This document shows positions 24,152-32,962 of a stretch of 64,000 bases of DNA, in pieces. The first letter of the stretch is position 1. Every line of letters starts with the position of its first letter. Location of the stretch: positions 92,788-156,787 of the forward strand of contig CAJYHN010000008.1 of the NCBI GenBank assembly GCA_913774665.1, read 5' to 3'. The notes beneath the pieces are model-generated. The model saw nothing but the letters and a program-made list of their open reading frames with translations. It made no database searches and was not told the DNA's origin. A program made the translations under genes and the position numbers. The stretch comes from an uncultured Microbacterium sp. GTDB lineage: Bacteria > Actinomycetota > Actinomycetes > Actinomycetales > Microbacteriaceae.

Positions 24152-25977
24152 TTCGAGACCCGCTCTCCTCGCCTGCGCGAGACCGTGCGGACGCTGTTCG
24201 TCACGTCGGCCACCTGGCCCGGGGCGTCAGCGCGCCAGGACCGCTCGAGCGGGATGGGGCCGTCCGCGAGCCACGGCTGGGCGGCCACGGCATCCGCGAC
24301 GCGCCATCTTCCCCGCTCGATGACACCACGGGCCGCATCGATCACCTTGTACTCCTGGAAGTCCGCGTGGATGGCCTGGGACTCCACCCATACCACCACG
24401 AACTCCCCCGGCGCGAAGTGGCAGCGGCTCTGCAGGGCGCGGATGAGCGACTCGTCGTGCAGGTGGCCGTCTCCGAAGTTGAAGCCGATCACCGAGTTGC
24501 AGGCGAATTCGCCCTCGCGGATCGTGCGGGTCTCGATGTCGGGCAGCGCCCGGTAGAGCACCGAGAAGAGTCCGCGACCCTGGCTGTGCATCGAGCGCCA
24601 CGCGAGCGTCTGCTGCATCGTGATCTCGGCGATCTCGGGGGCGTAACCCAGCTGAACGAGCTGATCGACCTGGTTCCACGTGGGCCGGATGACGGCATCC
24701 AGCTTCTTCTCCGCACCCGGCGTGAAGGTCCACAGCGCCGACGCCCAGTTGCCCGCGTACTGACGCATCGACGGCAGGAACGAGACCTTGTCGGGGCGGA
24801 GGTTGCCGAGCGCGGGGAAGAACAGCAGGGCCGCGACGATCCCGGCGAGCAGCCACCCGTTCGAGAAGTCGGTGACCGCGTACCCCGCCTGCGCGGGGAA
24901 GCCGAGGAAGAGGAACACCGCGGCGTAGCAGAACAGGGTGTTCCACTCCAACGGGACGGCGAGCGGGAACGTCGAGAAGATGAAGAGGTGGAAGCCCACG
25001 ATGAGGACGACCGCCGCGAGCGTCACCCAGAAGTTCTGCGAGAACAGAAGCACGAGCGGAACGGCGATCTCGACCGTGGTCCCCATCGCGTGCGCCATGA
25101 AGTGCGCGAGCTTCGACGGGCGCACGTCCCGAGGGAAGTCGCGGTACAGGGCACGCTTGAGCCACCGCGGCGGCCAGAACGGGGTGTTGCTGAGCATCGG
25201 CGGGATGACGTTGACGAAGTGCCTGCCGAACTTCGAGATGCCCGCGCACACCCACACGGCCACGATGAGCAGCTTCAGCGCGATGATCATGTCGACGAAC
25301 GACAGCACCGAGAAGAACACCAGCGCCGGCAGGTACTGCTCGATGCGCGAAGCGACCGCGATCGTCTTGTCGCGCACGCCCACGATCACCAGCAGCGCGA
25401 TCGCGACGATCACGGGGGTGGTCTGCACCAAGCCGCTCGTGTTCTCGGGGAGCGCCGCGGCGAGCGCAGGGGTCACCGTGCCGGGGAGCACGAGCGCCGT
25501 GGCGAGCGCCGCGAGGAACCCGAGGTAGACGACGACGTCGAAAACGGTCCGAGTGTCACCGGCCGTTCCCGGCACCCAGGCCCACGGTCGTAGCCGGATC
25601 GTGCCCGGTCGCGCCCAGAACTGGATGCCACCGGTCATGGGCTTGAACTTTCCCGCCGTCGGCCCCCACGATCCGGCGAGGCCGATCGCTTCGAGCAGCA
25701 TGGTCCAGATGATCGCCTTCTGGTAGACGATCGGCTGGTTCCACCACTGGTCGACCTGCCAGAACCACCCCACGCCGCTGGTGGCGGTGATGACGATGCT
25801 GCCGATGAGGAGCCACAGCACGGCGATCTTCACGAGGTAGGTCGCGGCGATCATGCGGGGCGATCCGAAGCCGTACTCCACCCAGTGCAGGGTCAGGGCT
25901 TTGATCCGCTCGCGCAGTGGCTGGTGCAGGAATGTGCTCGTGTCGACGGGCGGAAACTCCGCGGTTTTGAATCCCAT
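24148..25977 (-). CDS. DUF3556 multi-pass membrane protein
   Basis: 609 residues with about ten hydrophobic segments in the first 420 residues and a soluble C-terminal domain of roughly 180 residues. I recognise the DUF3556 family, found in mycobacteria, rhodococci and relatives and of unknown function. The ATG at 25977 is preceded by GAAGGAG at 6 nt and is preferred over an upstream TTG. It sits between an acyl/aryl-CoA ligase and a phytoene-dehydrogenase-like enzyme, which suggests a lipid or hydrophobic-substrate pathway at the membrane (inference). Confidence 0.75.
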   Translation of the reverse strand: MGFKTAEFPPVDTSTFLHQPLRERIKALTLHWVEYGFGSPRMIAATYLVKIAVLWLLIGSIVITATSGVGWFWQVDQWWNQPIVYQKAIIWTMLLEAIGLAGSWGPTAGKFKPMTGGIQFWARPGTIRLRPWAWVPGTAGDTRTVFDVVVYLGFLAALATALVLPGTVTPALAAALPENTSGLVQTTPVIVAIALLVIVGVRDKTIAVASRIEQYLPALVFFSVLSFVDMIIALKLLIVAVWVCAGISKFGRHFVNVIPPMLSNTPFWPPRWLKRALYRDFPRDVRPSKLAHFMAHAMGTTVEIAVPLVLLFSQNFWVTLAAVVLIVGFHLFIFSTFPLAVPLEWNTLFCYAAVFLFLGFPAQAGYAVTDFSNGWLLAGIVAALLFFPALGNLRPDKVSFLPSMRQYAGNWASALWTFTPGAEKKLDAVIRPTWNQVDQLVQLGYAPEIAEITMQQTLAWRSMHSQGRGLFSVLYRALPDIETRTIREGEFACNSVIGFNFGDGHLHDESLIRALQSRCHFAPGEFVVVWVESQAIHADFQEYKVIDAARGVIERGRWRVADAVAAQPWLADGPIPLERSWRADAPGQVADVTNSVRTVSRRRGERVSK

Positions 25978-26017
25978 GATCAACTCCTTCGGTGACGGGA
26001 TGGGGGAAGCGAAGAGG

Positions 26018-27523
26018 TCAGGCGGTGGCCGCGGCGAGTGCGCGGCGCATCGCGGGCTTGTCGACCTTGCCGACCGGGTTGCGCGTGAGATCCGTGACGA
26101 TGCGGATCTCGGCGGGCACCTTGATCTTGGTCAGGCCCTCGGCGCAGTGGGCGCGGAGCTGATCCTCGGTGACGACCTCGCCGGGGTGCAGCACGACATC
26201 GGCGATGGGGACCTCGCCGTACACGGGGTCGGGACGACCGATGACCGCGGCCTCGAGCACCGCGGGGTGCGTGGCGAGGAAGCCCTCGATCTCTTTGGGG
26301 TAGAGGTTCTCGCCACCGCGGATGATCATGTCCTTTGCCCGATCGACGAGCGTCAGATAGGCGTCTTCGTCCAGGATGCCGATGTCCCCCGTGCGGAGCC
26401 ATCCTCCGCGCATCACCTCTGCCGTGGCATCCGGTCGTCCGAGGTACCCGCGCATGACCGTGGGGCTGAGGATCGCGACCTCCCCCCGCACGCCCGGGGG
26501 CACGAGACGGCCCTCGTCGTCGAGGATGGCGATCTGCTGGCCGGGGAGCGCGCGACCGACGGTGCCCGGCTTGCGCTCGCCCCACAGGGGGTTGCACGCC
26601 GAAGCGCACGTGGCTTCGGTGAGGCCGTAGCCCTCGAGGATCGGGATGCCGAATCGCTTCTCGCTGAGGGCGAGGAGCTCGGGGCTGGCCGGTGCGGCGC
26701 CGCAGATCGCTAGGCGCAGCGAGGGCAGGCGCGGAATCTGTTCCCGCGGGACCTCGGCCAGTCTCGCGAAGATCGCCGGCACCGCCGAGAAGTAGGTGGG
26801 TCGATAGCGCTGGACCGCGTCGAGGAACGTGCCCGGGGCGAAACGTTCCAGGATCGACACGCTGCCGCCCGCGCTGATGGGGGCGAGGAAGCTCACGCAG
26901 AGCGAGTTGACGTGGAAGAGCGGCAGGACGAGCAATGCCTGATCGTCGGGTCCGAGCTCGATGTGGCGGCGGAGGGAGGCGGCCATGGCGCTGAGGTTGG
27001 CGTGATCGAGCATGACGCCCTTGGGCTGGCCCGTCGAGCCGCTCGTGTACACGAGCAGGGCCAGCGTGTCGGGGGTGATGGGCGGATCGTCGATGGATCC
27101 GTCGGGGATGCGCGCGAGATCCGCCGGCGCCAGCGTCTCGACCTCGACCGCGGGGGCGCCGGTCGTCACGAGCAGGCGCGCACCCGAGTCGTCGAGTTGG
27201 TAGCGCAGCTCCCGTTCCGTGAACGTGGGGTTCACCGGCGTGACCGCGGCCCCCACGCGCCAGGCACCCAGCATTGCGGTGAGGAACGCGACGGAGTTCG
27301 GCAGCATGATTGCCACGACGTCGCCGCGGCCGATCCCGCGCGCGGCGAACTGCTCGGCGCACGCGGCCGCACGCCGTTCGAGGCCGCGATAGCTGAGTTC
27401 TTCGGTCACGTCGCGCACAGCGGGCCGACCGGTCCCGGCTGAGGGGCTCCGCCACGGCAGGTGCGCGAGGCCGGACACCGAGAGCGGTGTCGTGGTGCGC
27501 GTGTCGAGTTCGTCGAGAGACAT
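26018..27523 (-). CDS. Class I adenylate-forming acyl-/aryl-CoA ligase
   Basis: 501 residues, full length for the 4-coumarate/medium-chain acyl-CoA ligase type. The AMP-binding P-loop is LLVYTSGSTGQPKGVM (about 156-171), followed by EGYGLTEAT (A5), GWLRTGDIGILD (A7), and the C-terminal NPVGKVDK with the catalytic Lys. It activates a carboxylic acid to the acyl-AMP and then the CoA thioester; the acid cannot be told from sequence. First gene of the DUF3556 operon, with GGGGAGGTG before the ATG. The next gene follows after 40 nt. Confidence 0.88.
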   Translation of the reverse strand: MSLDELDTRTTTPLSVSGLAHLPWRSPSAGTGRPAVRDVTEELSYRGLERRAAACAEQFAARGIGRGDVVAIMLPNSVAFLTAMLGAWRVGAAVTPVNPTFTERELRYQLDDSGARLLVTTGAPAVEVETLAPADLARIPDGSIDDPPITPDTLALLVYTSGSTGQPKGVMLDHANLSAMAASLRRHIELGPDDQALLVLPLFHVNSLCVSFLAPISAGGSVSILERFAPGTFLDAVQRYRPTYFSAVPAIFARLAEVPREQIPRLPSLRLAICGAAPASPELLALSEKRFGIPILEGYGLTEATCASACNPLWGERKPGTVGRALPGQQIAILDDEGRLVPPGVRGEVAILSPTVMRGYLGRPDATAEVMRGGWLRTGDIGILDEDAYLTLVDRAKDMIIRGGENLYPKEIEGFLATHPAVLEAAVIGRPDPVYGEVPIADVVLHPGEVVTEDQLRAHCAEGLTKIKVPAEIRIVTDLTRNPVGKVDKPAMRRALAAATA

Positions 27524-27834
27524 CGTCGTTCACCTCCCCGCGTCGACGGCTGCGTCGGACGCGATTCGAGCGTTCTGGTGCGCGTCTTCGCGCTCCCCTC
27601 ACGCTAGGAAGATCGCGCAGGCGGCACAGTGGCGCGGGTGGCGGACTTCACACCGCAGAGTGTGCACGGTGCACGGTGCACGGATGCCGCGGTTGGTTGG
27701 CGGGGAGGAATCCCGGCCCGTCGGCTTCGCGCTGTCGGGAGGGTGGTCGTCGTTCTTGGGCGGACGAGCACAACCCCGTCGGGCCCGTCGCAAAGCGCGT
27801 CCCGAGCCATTTCTTCCCGCGCTAGCCTCGGGGC
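27524..27834. other. Intergenic region without a supported gene
   Basis: Divergent region between the ligase operon and the NTF2-like gene. It contains the promoter at 27823-27828 and three tandem copies of GTGCACG at 27662-27682. Nothing else is convincing. Confidence 0.5.
27823..27828 (+). promoter_or_regulatory. -10 hexamer TAGCCT
   Basis: 6 nt before the ATG at 27835. Confidence 0.5.
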
Positions 27835-28215
27835 ATGACCACGCGCGATGCGTCGGGGCGCTCCGTCGACGAGGCCCAAGACGCCCTCCACGAAGCCATG
27901 CGACGCAGCGACACGGATGCCTTGCGGAACGTGCTTTTCGAGGGTCTGGCATTCGAGCTTCCTGATGGCTCGGTGACCGACCGCGAAGCCGACCTCAACG
28001 CCCACTCGACCGGAGCGGTGCGCTTCGAGCAGATACTCGAACTGCACCGATCGACGCGAGAGCACGCGGGGAGGGCTCGGGTCGACTCGTTGGTCGACGC
28101 ACGGCTGATCGACGACGGTCACCGCATCGAAGGAAAGATGAGCTACCTCCGCTATTGGTCGATCATCGATGGGCGGTGGCAGGTCGTCGCCGGCAGCGTC
28201 CAACCGGTGCCGTGA
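27835..28215 (+). CDS. NTF2-like (SnoaL/DUF4440-type) small protein
   Basis: 126 residues. N-terminal helices (VDEAQDALHEAMRRSDTDAL) and a strand-rich C-terminus ending RYWSIIDGRWQVVAGSVQ fit the cone-shaped NTF2-like fold (DUF4440/nuclear transport factor 2 family). Members are enzymes or ligand-binding proteins; no catalytic residue can be assigned. Leaderless promoter upstream; stop overlaps the next gene as GTGA. Confidence 0.7.
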   Translation: MTTRDASGRSVDEAQDALHEAMRRSDTDALRNVLFEGLAFELPDGSVTDREADLNAHSTGAVRFEQILELHRSTREHAGRARVDSLVDARLIDDGHRIEGKMSYLRYWSIIDGRWQVVAGSVQPVP

Positions 28216-28703
28216 GTCGGGTGTTGTTCACACACTCACGAGTGGCCTTCCGGGTTCCCGACGAGCTTCCCTCGGTGGAGACGCCTCCCCAGTTGCGTAC
28301 GACGAAGGCGGAGGCGTTCACCATCAACGTGCCGTCCGGCGCACGCATCGAGCACGGCACAGGCGGCGACGATCCCCTGCTGACGGCGCGATGGAGCGAG
28401 GCGGTCGTCCGGGTCATCGCCCATCGTGAGATCGGCGTGATGACGGTGCGCGACTATGGCGTGGACATGATGAGTGTCGTCCACGCGAGCGAACCGCACG
28501 TGCACATCGACCATGTCGAGTACGGAACGCTGGCGGGGATCGACTGCGCCGTCGTCCGGGGCACGGCCGACGCGTTCGCGGTCGTCGCGATGTGCGCTGC
28601 TTTGGGGGTGAATCGGGTGGTTGTTTTCGGCTCCGTTCCGATCGGCGACGACCACCTCGCAGACCAGGTCGATGTCGTGCTGGGCTCGCTCAGAATGGCG
28701 TGA
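28212..28703 (+). CDS. Hypothetical protein coupled to the NTF2-like gene
   Basis: 163 residues from the GTG at 28212. Strand-rich, with an RVIAHREIGVMTVRDYGVDM segment and a conserved-looking MCAALGVNRVVVFGSVP region. No motif or membrane segment recognised. Translational overlap with the NTF2-like gene implies a common function. Confidence 0.6.
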   Translation: MSRVLFTHSRVAFRVPDELPSVETPPQLRTTKAEAFTINVPSGARIEHGTGGDDPLLTARWSEAVVRVIAHREIGVMTVRDYGVDMMSVVHASEPHVHIDHVEYGTLAGIDCAVVRGTADAFAVVAMCAALGVNRVVVFGSVPIGDDHLADQVDVVLGSLRMA

Positions 28704-28912
28704 GAGCAGGAATCGCGACGACATGATGATCGGTCTCGGCGGCGCGCTCGCGTTGTCGGGTGCGAAGAGCTGACCGGCCGAAGAGCTGACTCTGGCGGTC
28801 GTCCAGGTGGCGGCCGTCGGGACGGCAACTGGCTGACGACTCCTCGTCAGCCTGCAACCGGTTTGTCAGCGAGGTGCCGTCTCGGCGCGGCCGAGCCGAA
28901 CCCCGTGCGGCC

Positions 28913-30388
28913 TCAGCGCACGCCCAGATCCGCGGATGCCGCGCCCTCGAGCCGCGTTCCGTCCGGGGCGTAGCGCGAGCCGTCGACGGGGCTGTCCCAG
29001 GAGCCTTCCGCGTCGTTCCACGTCAGCGGAGCCGGGGCGACCACCGCGCGCGTCTCTCCCTCGATCGTCGACACCGCCGCGGTCCGTAGTCCCTGCCGCG
29101 ACACCAGCCCGGCGCCCTCGGCGGGCCGCTTGACCGGTGCGGGCGCCGCCGCAGCGAACGCCCCCGCCGCCACGCCCACCCGACGGGCCGCTTCGCCGAT
29201 GCCGCGGCCGAGGTCGGCGGGAACCGTCATGCGCGTGCCGATCGTGCGCATCCACTGCGGCCGGTCGCTGCGCGAGACCCCGCGGATCTCGTCGCTCAAC
29301 CGCATCGCGGCGGCCGGGGCGTTGGTCAGGCCCCACCCGGCGTAGCCGGTGGCGAAGCGCAGGCGCCCGAGGCCCCTCGGCATCCCTCCGACGAAGGGCA
29401 CGAGGTTGTGCGACTGGTAGTCCTGTCCCGACCAGCGGGCGATCTCCGCGCCCACCGGAAGCGTGCGACGGGCCCACGCGGCGAGGCCCTCGGCGAGCGC
29501 GACCTCCGAGGGTGCGGAGCCGACCGGATGCCGTGCCCCGGTCACCAGCAGCACCCCGCGCCCGAACGACGACGGTGCGGCGACGACGCTGCGCCCGTCG
29601 GTGCCGACCTCGCTCCACATGCCGCCGGGGGCCTCGACATCGCCCTCCATCTCGAACGCGATCGCCCACGACCGCAGCGCGCGGGTCTTGAGGTCGTACA
29701 GGCCGCGGCGCGTGATGGGCGTGCCGGTGGCGAGCACGACGGTGTCGCCGAAGATCGTGCCGTGATCGGTGTCGACCCGGCCGGTGGGCAGGGCGCGGAC
29801 GTCGGTCGCGCGGACGCCCGTGTGCAGCGTCGCCCCGGCCGCGAGTGCCGCTTCGGCGAGAGAGCGCGAGAGGGCGACGGGGTCGAGGGCGAGCTGGTCG
29901 TCGAGGGCAAGGGCGCGCACGGGGGTGCGTCCGCCGAGGTCGCCGGGGGCGTCTTCACGGATCGGCAGCCCGGCCTCGCGTGCGGCATCGCGGACGGCGT
30001 CGAGCGCCGGGTCGGTCGAGAGTCCCCGGCCGAATGTGAAGGCGGTGCGGCGGTCGGCGGCGGCTCCCGCACGCTCGGCGAGCCACTCCTGCCCCGCGCG
30101 GTTCGCGTCGACGTACGCCTTCACGAGTCCGGCGGGGTGGTGTGCGCGCAGCGCCGCGAGGGTCGTCCCCTGCAGAAGGGATGCCATCCCCATCGACGCC
30201 CCGGTCGCCCCCTGCCCCACGGGGCCCGCGTCGACGATCGCGACGTCGACTCCCGCCTCGGCGAGCATCACGGCGGTCGACAGGCCGGTGATCCCGGCGC
30301 CGACGATGACGACGTCGTGCCGGGCATCGGGTGCGAACGGCGTCCCGACGATGGGCGTCTGGTCTCTGTGCCACAGGGAGGAGGTCAT
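28913..30388 (-). CDS. DAO-type FAD oxidoreductase with a C-terminal Rieske-like domain that lacks all cluster ligands
   Basis: 491 residues. The N-terminal part is a D-amino-acid-oxidase-fold flavoprotein: VVIVGAGITGLSTAVML (about 25-41), ATGASMGMAS, and GYAGWGLTNAPAAAMRLSDEI before residue 400. Proteins of this architecture normally end in a Rieske domain with CTHLGC and CPCHGS ligand motifs. Here the matching positions read RAVVAPAPLTWN and WDSPVDGSRYAPDG, so both Cys and both His ligands are gone while the WN...SWD and GSR.APDG scaffold is kept. An iron-sulfur cluster is therefore unlikely. The ATG at 30388 lies near GGGATG; the TetR gene is divergent. Confidence 0.82.
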   Translation of the reverse strand: MTSSLWHRDQTPIVGTPFAPDARHDVVIVGAGITGLSTAVMLAEAGVDVAIVDAGPVGQGATGASMGMASLLQGTTLAALRAHHPAGLVKAYVDANRAGQEWLAERAGAAADRRTAFTFGRGLSTDPALDAVRDAAREAGLPIREDAPGDLGGRTPVRALALDDQLALDPVALSRSLAEAALAAGATLHTGVRATDVRALPTGRVDTDHGTIFGDTVVLATGTPITRRGLYDLKTRALRSWAIAFEMEGDVEAPGGMWSEVGTDGRSVVAAPSSFGRGVLLVTGARHPVGSAPSEVALAEGLAAWARRTLPVGAEIARWSGQDYQSHNLVPFVGGMPRGLGRLRFATGYAGWGLTNAPAAAMRLSDEIRGVSRSDRPQWMRTIGTRMTVPADLGRGIGEAARRVGVAAGAFAAAAPAPVKRPAEGAGLVSRQGLRTAAVSTIEGETRAVVAPAPLTWNDAEGSWDSPVDGSRYAPDGTRLEGAASADLGVR

Positions 30389-30499
30389 GCGTTCATCCCA
30401 TCGCGGGCGCGGGGGTCTCGGCATCCGGTTGCCTCCGCCGCCCCGATCATCTACGGACCGCCCCGCGTAACCCGACCCCGCGCGACGGCGGGCCGCGGA

Positions 30500-30505
30500 T
30501 AGGCT
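30500..30505 (+). promoter_or_regulatory. -10 hexamer TAGGCT
   Basis: 6 nt before the GTG at 30512. Confidence 0.5.
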
Positions 30506-30511
30506 CGGGGC

Positions 30512-31180
30512 GTGACCGACAGCGCCGCCCCCTCGAGCCGGACGGCCGTCGTGTCCGCGGCCATCGACCTCTTCGTCGAGCACGGCTACGACCAGACCTC
30601 GGTCGAGCAGATCGCACAGGCGGCCGGGGTATCGCGGTCGACGTTCTTCCGGCAGTTCGGCGGCAAAGAAGACGTGGTCTTCGCCGACCACGAGGTGCTG
30701 CTCACCGAGACGCGCGCGTACCTCGACCAACCGCACGACGACCCGTGGGCCGCCGTCTGCGAGGCATCGGTGCGGGTGTTCCGGCACTTCGCCGCCGACC
30801 CCGAGGTCGCGCGGCGCCGTTACGCGATCGTGCGGCAGATCCCGGGCCTGCGCGACCGCGAGATCGTCACGGTGTTCCGCTACGAACGCCTCTTCGACGA
30901 ATACCTGCGCGAGGCGCTCCCCGGCCTCGACCCCCTGGATGCCGTCGGCTTCGCGGCCTCGGTCACGGCGGTGCACAACCACGTGCTGCGCCGGCTGATG
31001 CGGGGGGCTCGGGTGCCGGCATCCGTTCTCCGTCGCGCCCTCGACGACGTGCTGCGCCGTTACGGTGTGCACCCCGACGGCGACGACGCTGCCGGCGACG
31101 ACCTGATCGTCGCGGCCTTCCCCCGCCGCATGCCCGCCGCGGAGGTCACGCGGCGCTTGCGCGGGGCTCTCGGCGACTGA
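30512..31180 (+). CDS. TetR-family transcriptional regulator
   Basis: 222 residues. The HTH lies at about 12-58 (AAIDLFVEHGYDQTSVEQIAQAAGVSRSTFFRQFGGKEDVVFA), as in TetR regulators, followed by a helical ligand-binding domain. The inducer is unknown. It is divergent from the Rieske-like flavoenzyme gene and upstream of the acyl-CoA dehydrogenase gene, either of which may be its target. Confidence 0.88.
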   Translation: MTDSAAPSSRTAVVSAAIDLFVEHGYDQTSVEQIAQAAGVSRSTFFRQFGGKEDVVFADHEVLLTETRAYLDQPHDDPWAAVCEASVRVFRHFAADPEVARRRYAIVRQIPGLRDREIVTVFRYERLFDEYLREALPGLDPLDAVGFAASVTAVHNHVLRRLMRGARVPASVLRRALDDVLRRYGVHPDGDDAAGDDLIVAAFPRRMPAAEVTRRLRGALGD

Positions 31181-31277
31181 CGCGCGGGGCTCGCGGGGCC
31201 GCCTTCGCGGGCCCGCTCACCCGCCCGTCGCGTGCCCGCCTGTCCCCTGCCCTCGCGTGCCCGCCCGCCGCCCCACC

Positions 31278-31541
31278 CGTTGAGTGTCCACAACACCCGG
31301 ACGTTGCGAAAAATCGTCCGGGTGTTGTGGACACTCAACGTCCAATCACGCACCGCCATCGCGGGACGGGGCCCCTGCGTTGAGTGTCCAAAACACCCGG
31401 ACGTTCTGAAAAACCTTCCGGGTGTTGTGGACACTCAACCTCCCGATCACCCAACACCATCGCGGGGCACGACCCCCGCGTTGAGTGTCCAAGACACCCG
31501 GACGTTCCAGAAAAGCATCCGGGTGTCGTGGACACTCGACG
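31278..31541. repeat. Tandem array of three long hairpins, period about 101 bp
   Basis: Hairpin 1 (31278-31340) has perfect 26-bp arms (31278-31303 and 31315-31340) and an 11-nt loop. Hairpins 2 (31379-31439) and 3 (31479-31541) are variants with a few arm mismatches. All contain GAGTGTCCA...ACACCCGGA and its complement. The spacers between hairpins are also similar (each has ATCAC and a CCATCGCGGG-like stretch), so the whole unit, not only the hairpin, is repeated. A fourth, dispersed copy is at 58300-58362. Confidence 0.9.
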
Positions 31542-31651
31542 TCGAAGCGGGCCCGGTCATCACGGGGCGCGCGACACGGCGCCGCGCGCACCCGGGCGCC
31601 CACCCGCGCACCCATCCGAGCGTTCGCCGCGAGTCCACTCCGAAGCGTGAC

Positions 31652-31678
31652 ACCCAGTACCAACATGCGCGATACTGG
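31652..31678. promoter_or_regulatory. Inverted repeat CCCAGTA-N13-TACTGGG at the acyl-CoA dehydrogenase promoter
   Basis: Perfect 7-bp arms at 31652-31658 and 31672-31678. The right arm overlaps the -10-like GATACT (31670-31675), 8 nt before the ATG at 31684. Candidate repressor site. Confidence 0.5.
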
Positions 31679-31683
31679 GAACC

Positions 31684-32925
31684 ATGACCATCGACGCCGA
31701 TGCCCGCACGCTCCCCGGAGAGCGCGTCGCCCACTACGACCTGCTGGGCCGCCGCGACACCGATTACTACGCGGTGTTCGCCGACATCCCCGCCGCCGAC
31801 CGCGCGGTGTGGGACACCGCCAAGGCCTTCGCCGACGAGGTCGGCACGCGCATGCAGGGTGAATGGGATGCCGCGACCTACCCGATCGACCTGGTGAAGC
31901 GCATGGGCGAGCTCGAGCTGTTCACCGACGGCATCGAGCACGACGAGCTGCCCTACACCTCGCCCCTGGCCGCGGGCCTGGTCAACATGGAGATCTCGCG
32001 CCACGACGGCTCCCTCGCCACGGCCCTGGCCGTGCAGGGCGGCCTCGCGCTGCGCACGCTGGCGTTCTACGGCTCCCCCGAGCAGCAGCAGCGCTGGCTG
32101 AAGCCCCTCGCCGACGGAACCGTGCTGGGCGCCTTTGCGCTGACCGAGCCCGACCACGGCTCCGATTCCGTCTCGCTCGAGACGATCGCGACGCGCACCG
32201 ACGACGGCTGGTCGCTCAGCGGCACGAAGAAGTGGATCGGCAACGGCGCCTCCGGCGGCATCACCTTCGTCTGGGCGCGCGTCGAGAACGAGGGCGGCGA
32301 CGACCACGGCAACGTGCGCTGCTTCCTCGTCGAGCAGGACACCCCCGGCTACACGGGCACCGTCATCACCGGAAAGGTGTCACTGCGCGGCATCCACCAG
32401 GCTCACATCGCGATGGACGACGTGCGTCTTCCCGCGGATGCCGTGCTGCCCGGAACCCACACCTTCAAGGACGCCTCGGTCGTGCTGTTCGCCACGCGCT
32501 CGGGCGTGGCCTGGTCGGCGCTCGGCCACGCGACCGCCTGCTACGAGATCGCACGGACATATGCCACCGAGCGCATGCAGTTCGGCAAGCCCCTCGCGAA
32601 GTTCCAGATGGTGCAGGAACGCCTCGCGCAGATGCTCGACGAGCTCACCGCCATGCAGCTGTACTGCCGGCGTCTCGCCGACCTCGAGTCCTCGGGCGGT
32701 CTGCGCCCCACCCAGGCGTCGCTCGCGAAGTACCACAACACCCGCGCCGCGCGCCGGGTCGCCGCGATCGCCCGCGACCTGCTCGGCGGTAACGGCATCC
32801 TGCTCGAGAACGGCGTCATGCAGCACATGGCCGACATCGAGGCGATCCACACCTACGAGGGCACCGAGAGCGTCCAGGCACTCCTGCTCGGCCGCGACAT
32901 CACGGGCATGAGCGCGTTCGTCTGA
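31684..32925 (+). CDS. Acyl-CoA dehydrogenase, glutaryl-CoA-dehydrogenase-like
   Basis: 413 residues, typical of flavin-dependent acyl-CoA dehydrogenases. Contains FALTEPDHGSD and LSGTKKWIGNG (FAD/substrate binding), a C-terminal RDLLGGNGILLENGV helix, and the catalytic Glu in IHTYEGTESV (about Glu392), the position used by glutaryl-CoA and short-chain dehydrogenases. It introduces an alpha-beta double bond into an acyl-CoA. Exact substrate not determinable. Single-gene unit with an inverted repeat at its promoter. Confidence 0.9.
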   Translation: MTIDADARTLPGERVAHYDLLGRRDTDYYAVFADIPAADRAVWDTAKAFADEVGTRMQGEWDAATYPIDLVKRMGELELFTDGIEHDELPYTSPLAAGLVNMEISRHDGSLATALAVQGGLALRTLAFYGSPEQQQRWLKPLADGTVLGAFALTEPDHGSDSVSLETIATRTDDGWSLSGTKKWIGNGASGGITFVWARVENEGGDDHGNVRCFLVEQDTPGYTGTVITGKVSLRGIHQAHIAMDDVRLPADAVLPGTHTFKDASVVLFATRSGVAWSALGHATACYEIARTYATERMQFGKPLAKFQMVQERLAQMLDELTAMQLYCRRLADLESSGGLRPTQASLAKYHNTRAARRVAAIARDLLGGNGILLENGVMQHMADIEAIHTYEGTESVQALLLGRDITGMSAFV

Positions 32926-32962
32926 TTCCAGATGCCGGGACCCCGGCGCGCGCGTCGAGGGG

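Larger units (their letters stand above)
31181..31683. other. Intergenic region filled by hairpin repeats
   Basis: No gene supported. It contains the three-copy hairpin array (31278-31541) and a short inverted repeat before the acyl-CoA dehydrogenase gene. Confidence 0.7.

Noticed and set aside
31278-31541. The regular hairpin spacing considered as a CRISPR array.
   Set aside because: Spacers are similar to each other rather than unique, the period is about 101 bp, and no cas gene is present.
32934-32947. GCCGGG-AC-CCCGGC palindrome between convergent genes as a terminator.
   Set aside because: The loop would be two bases and no T-run follows on either strand.
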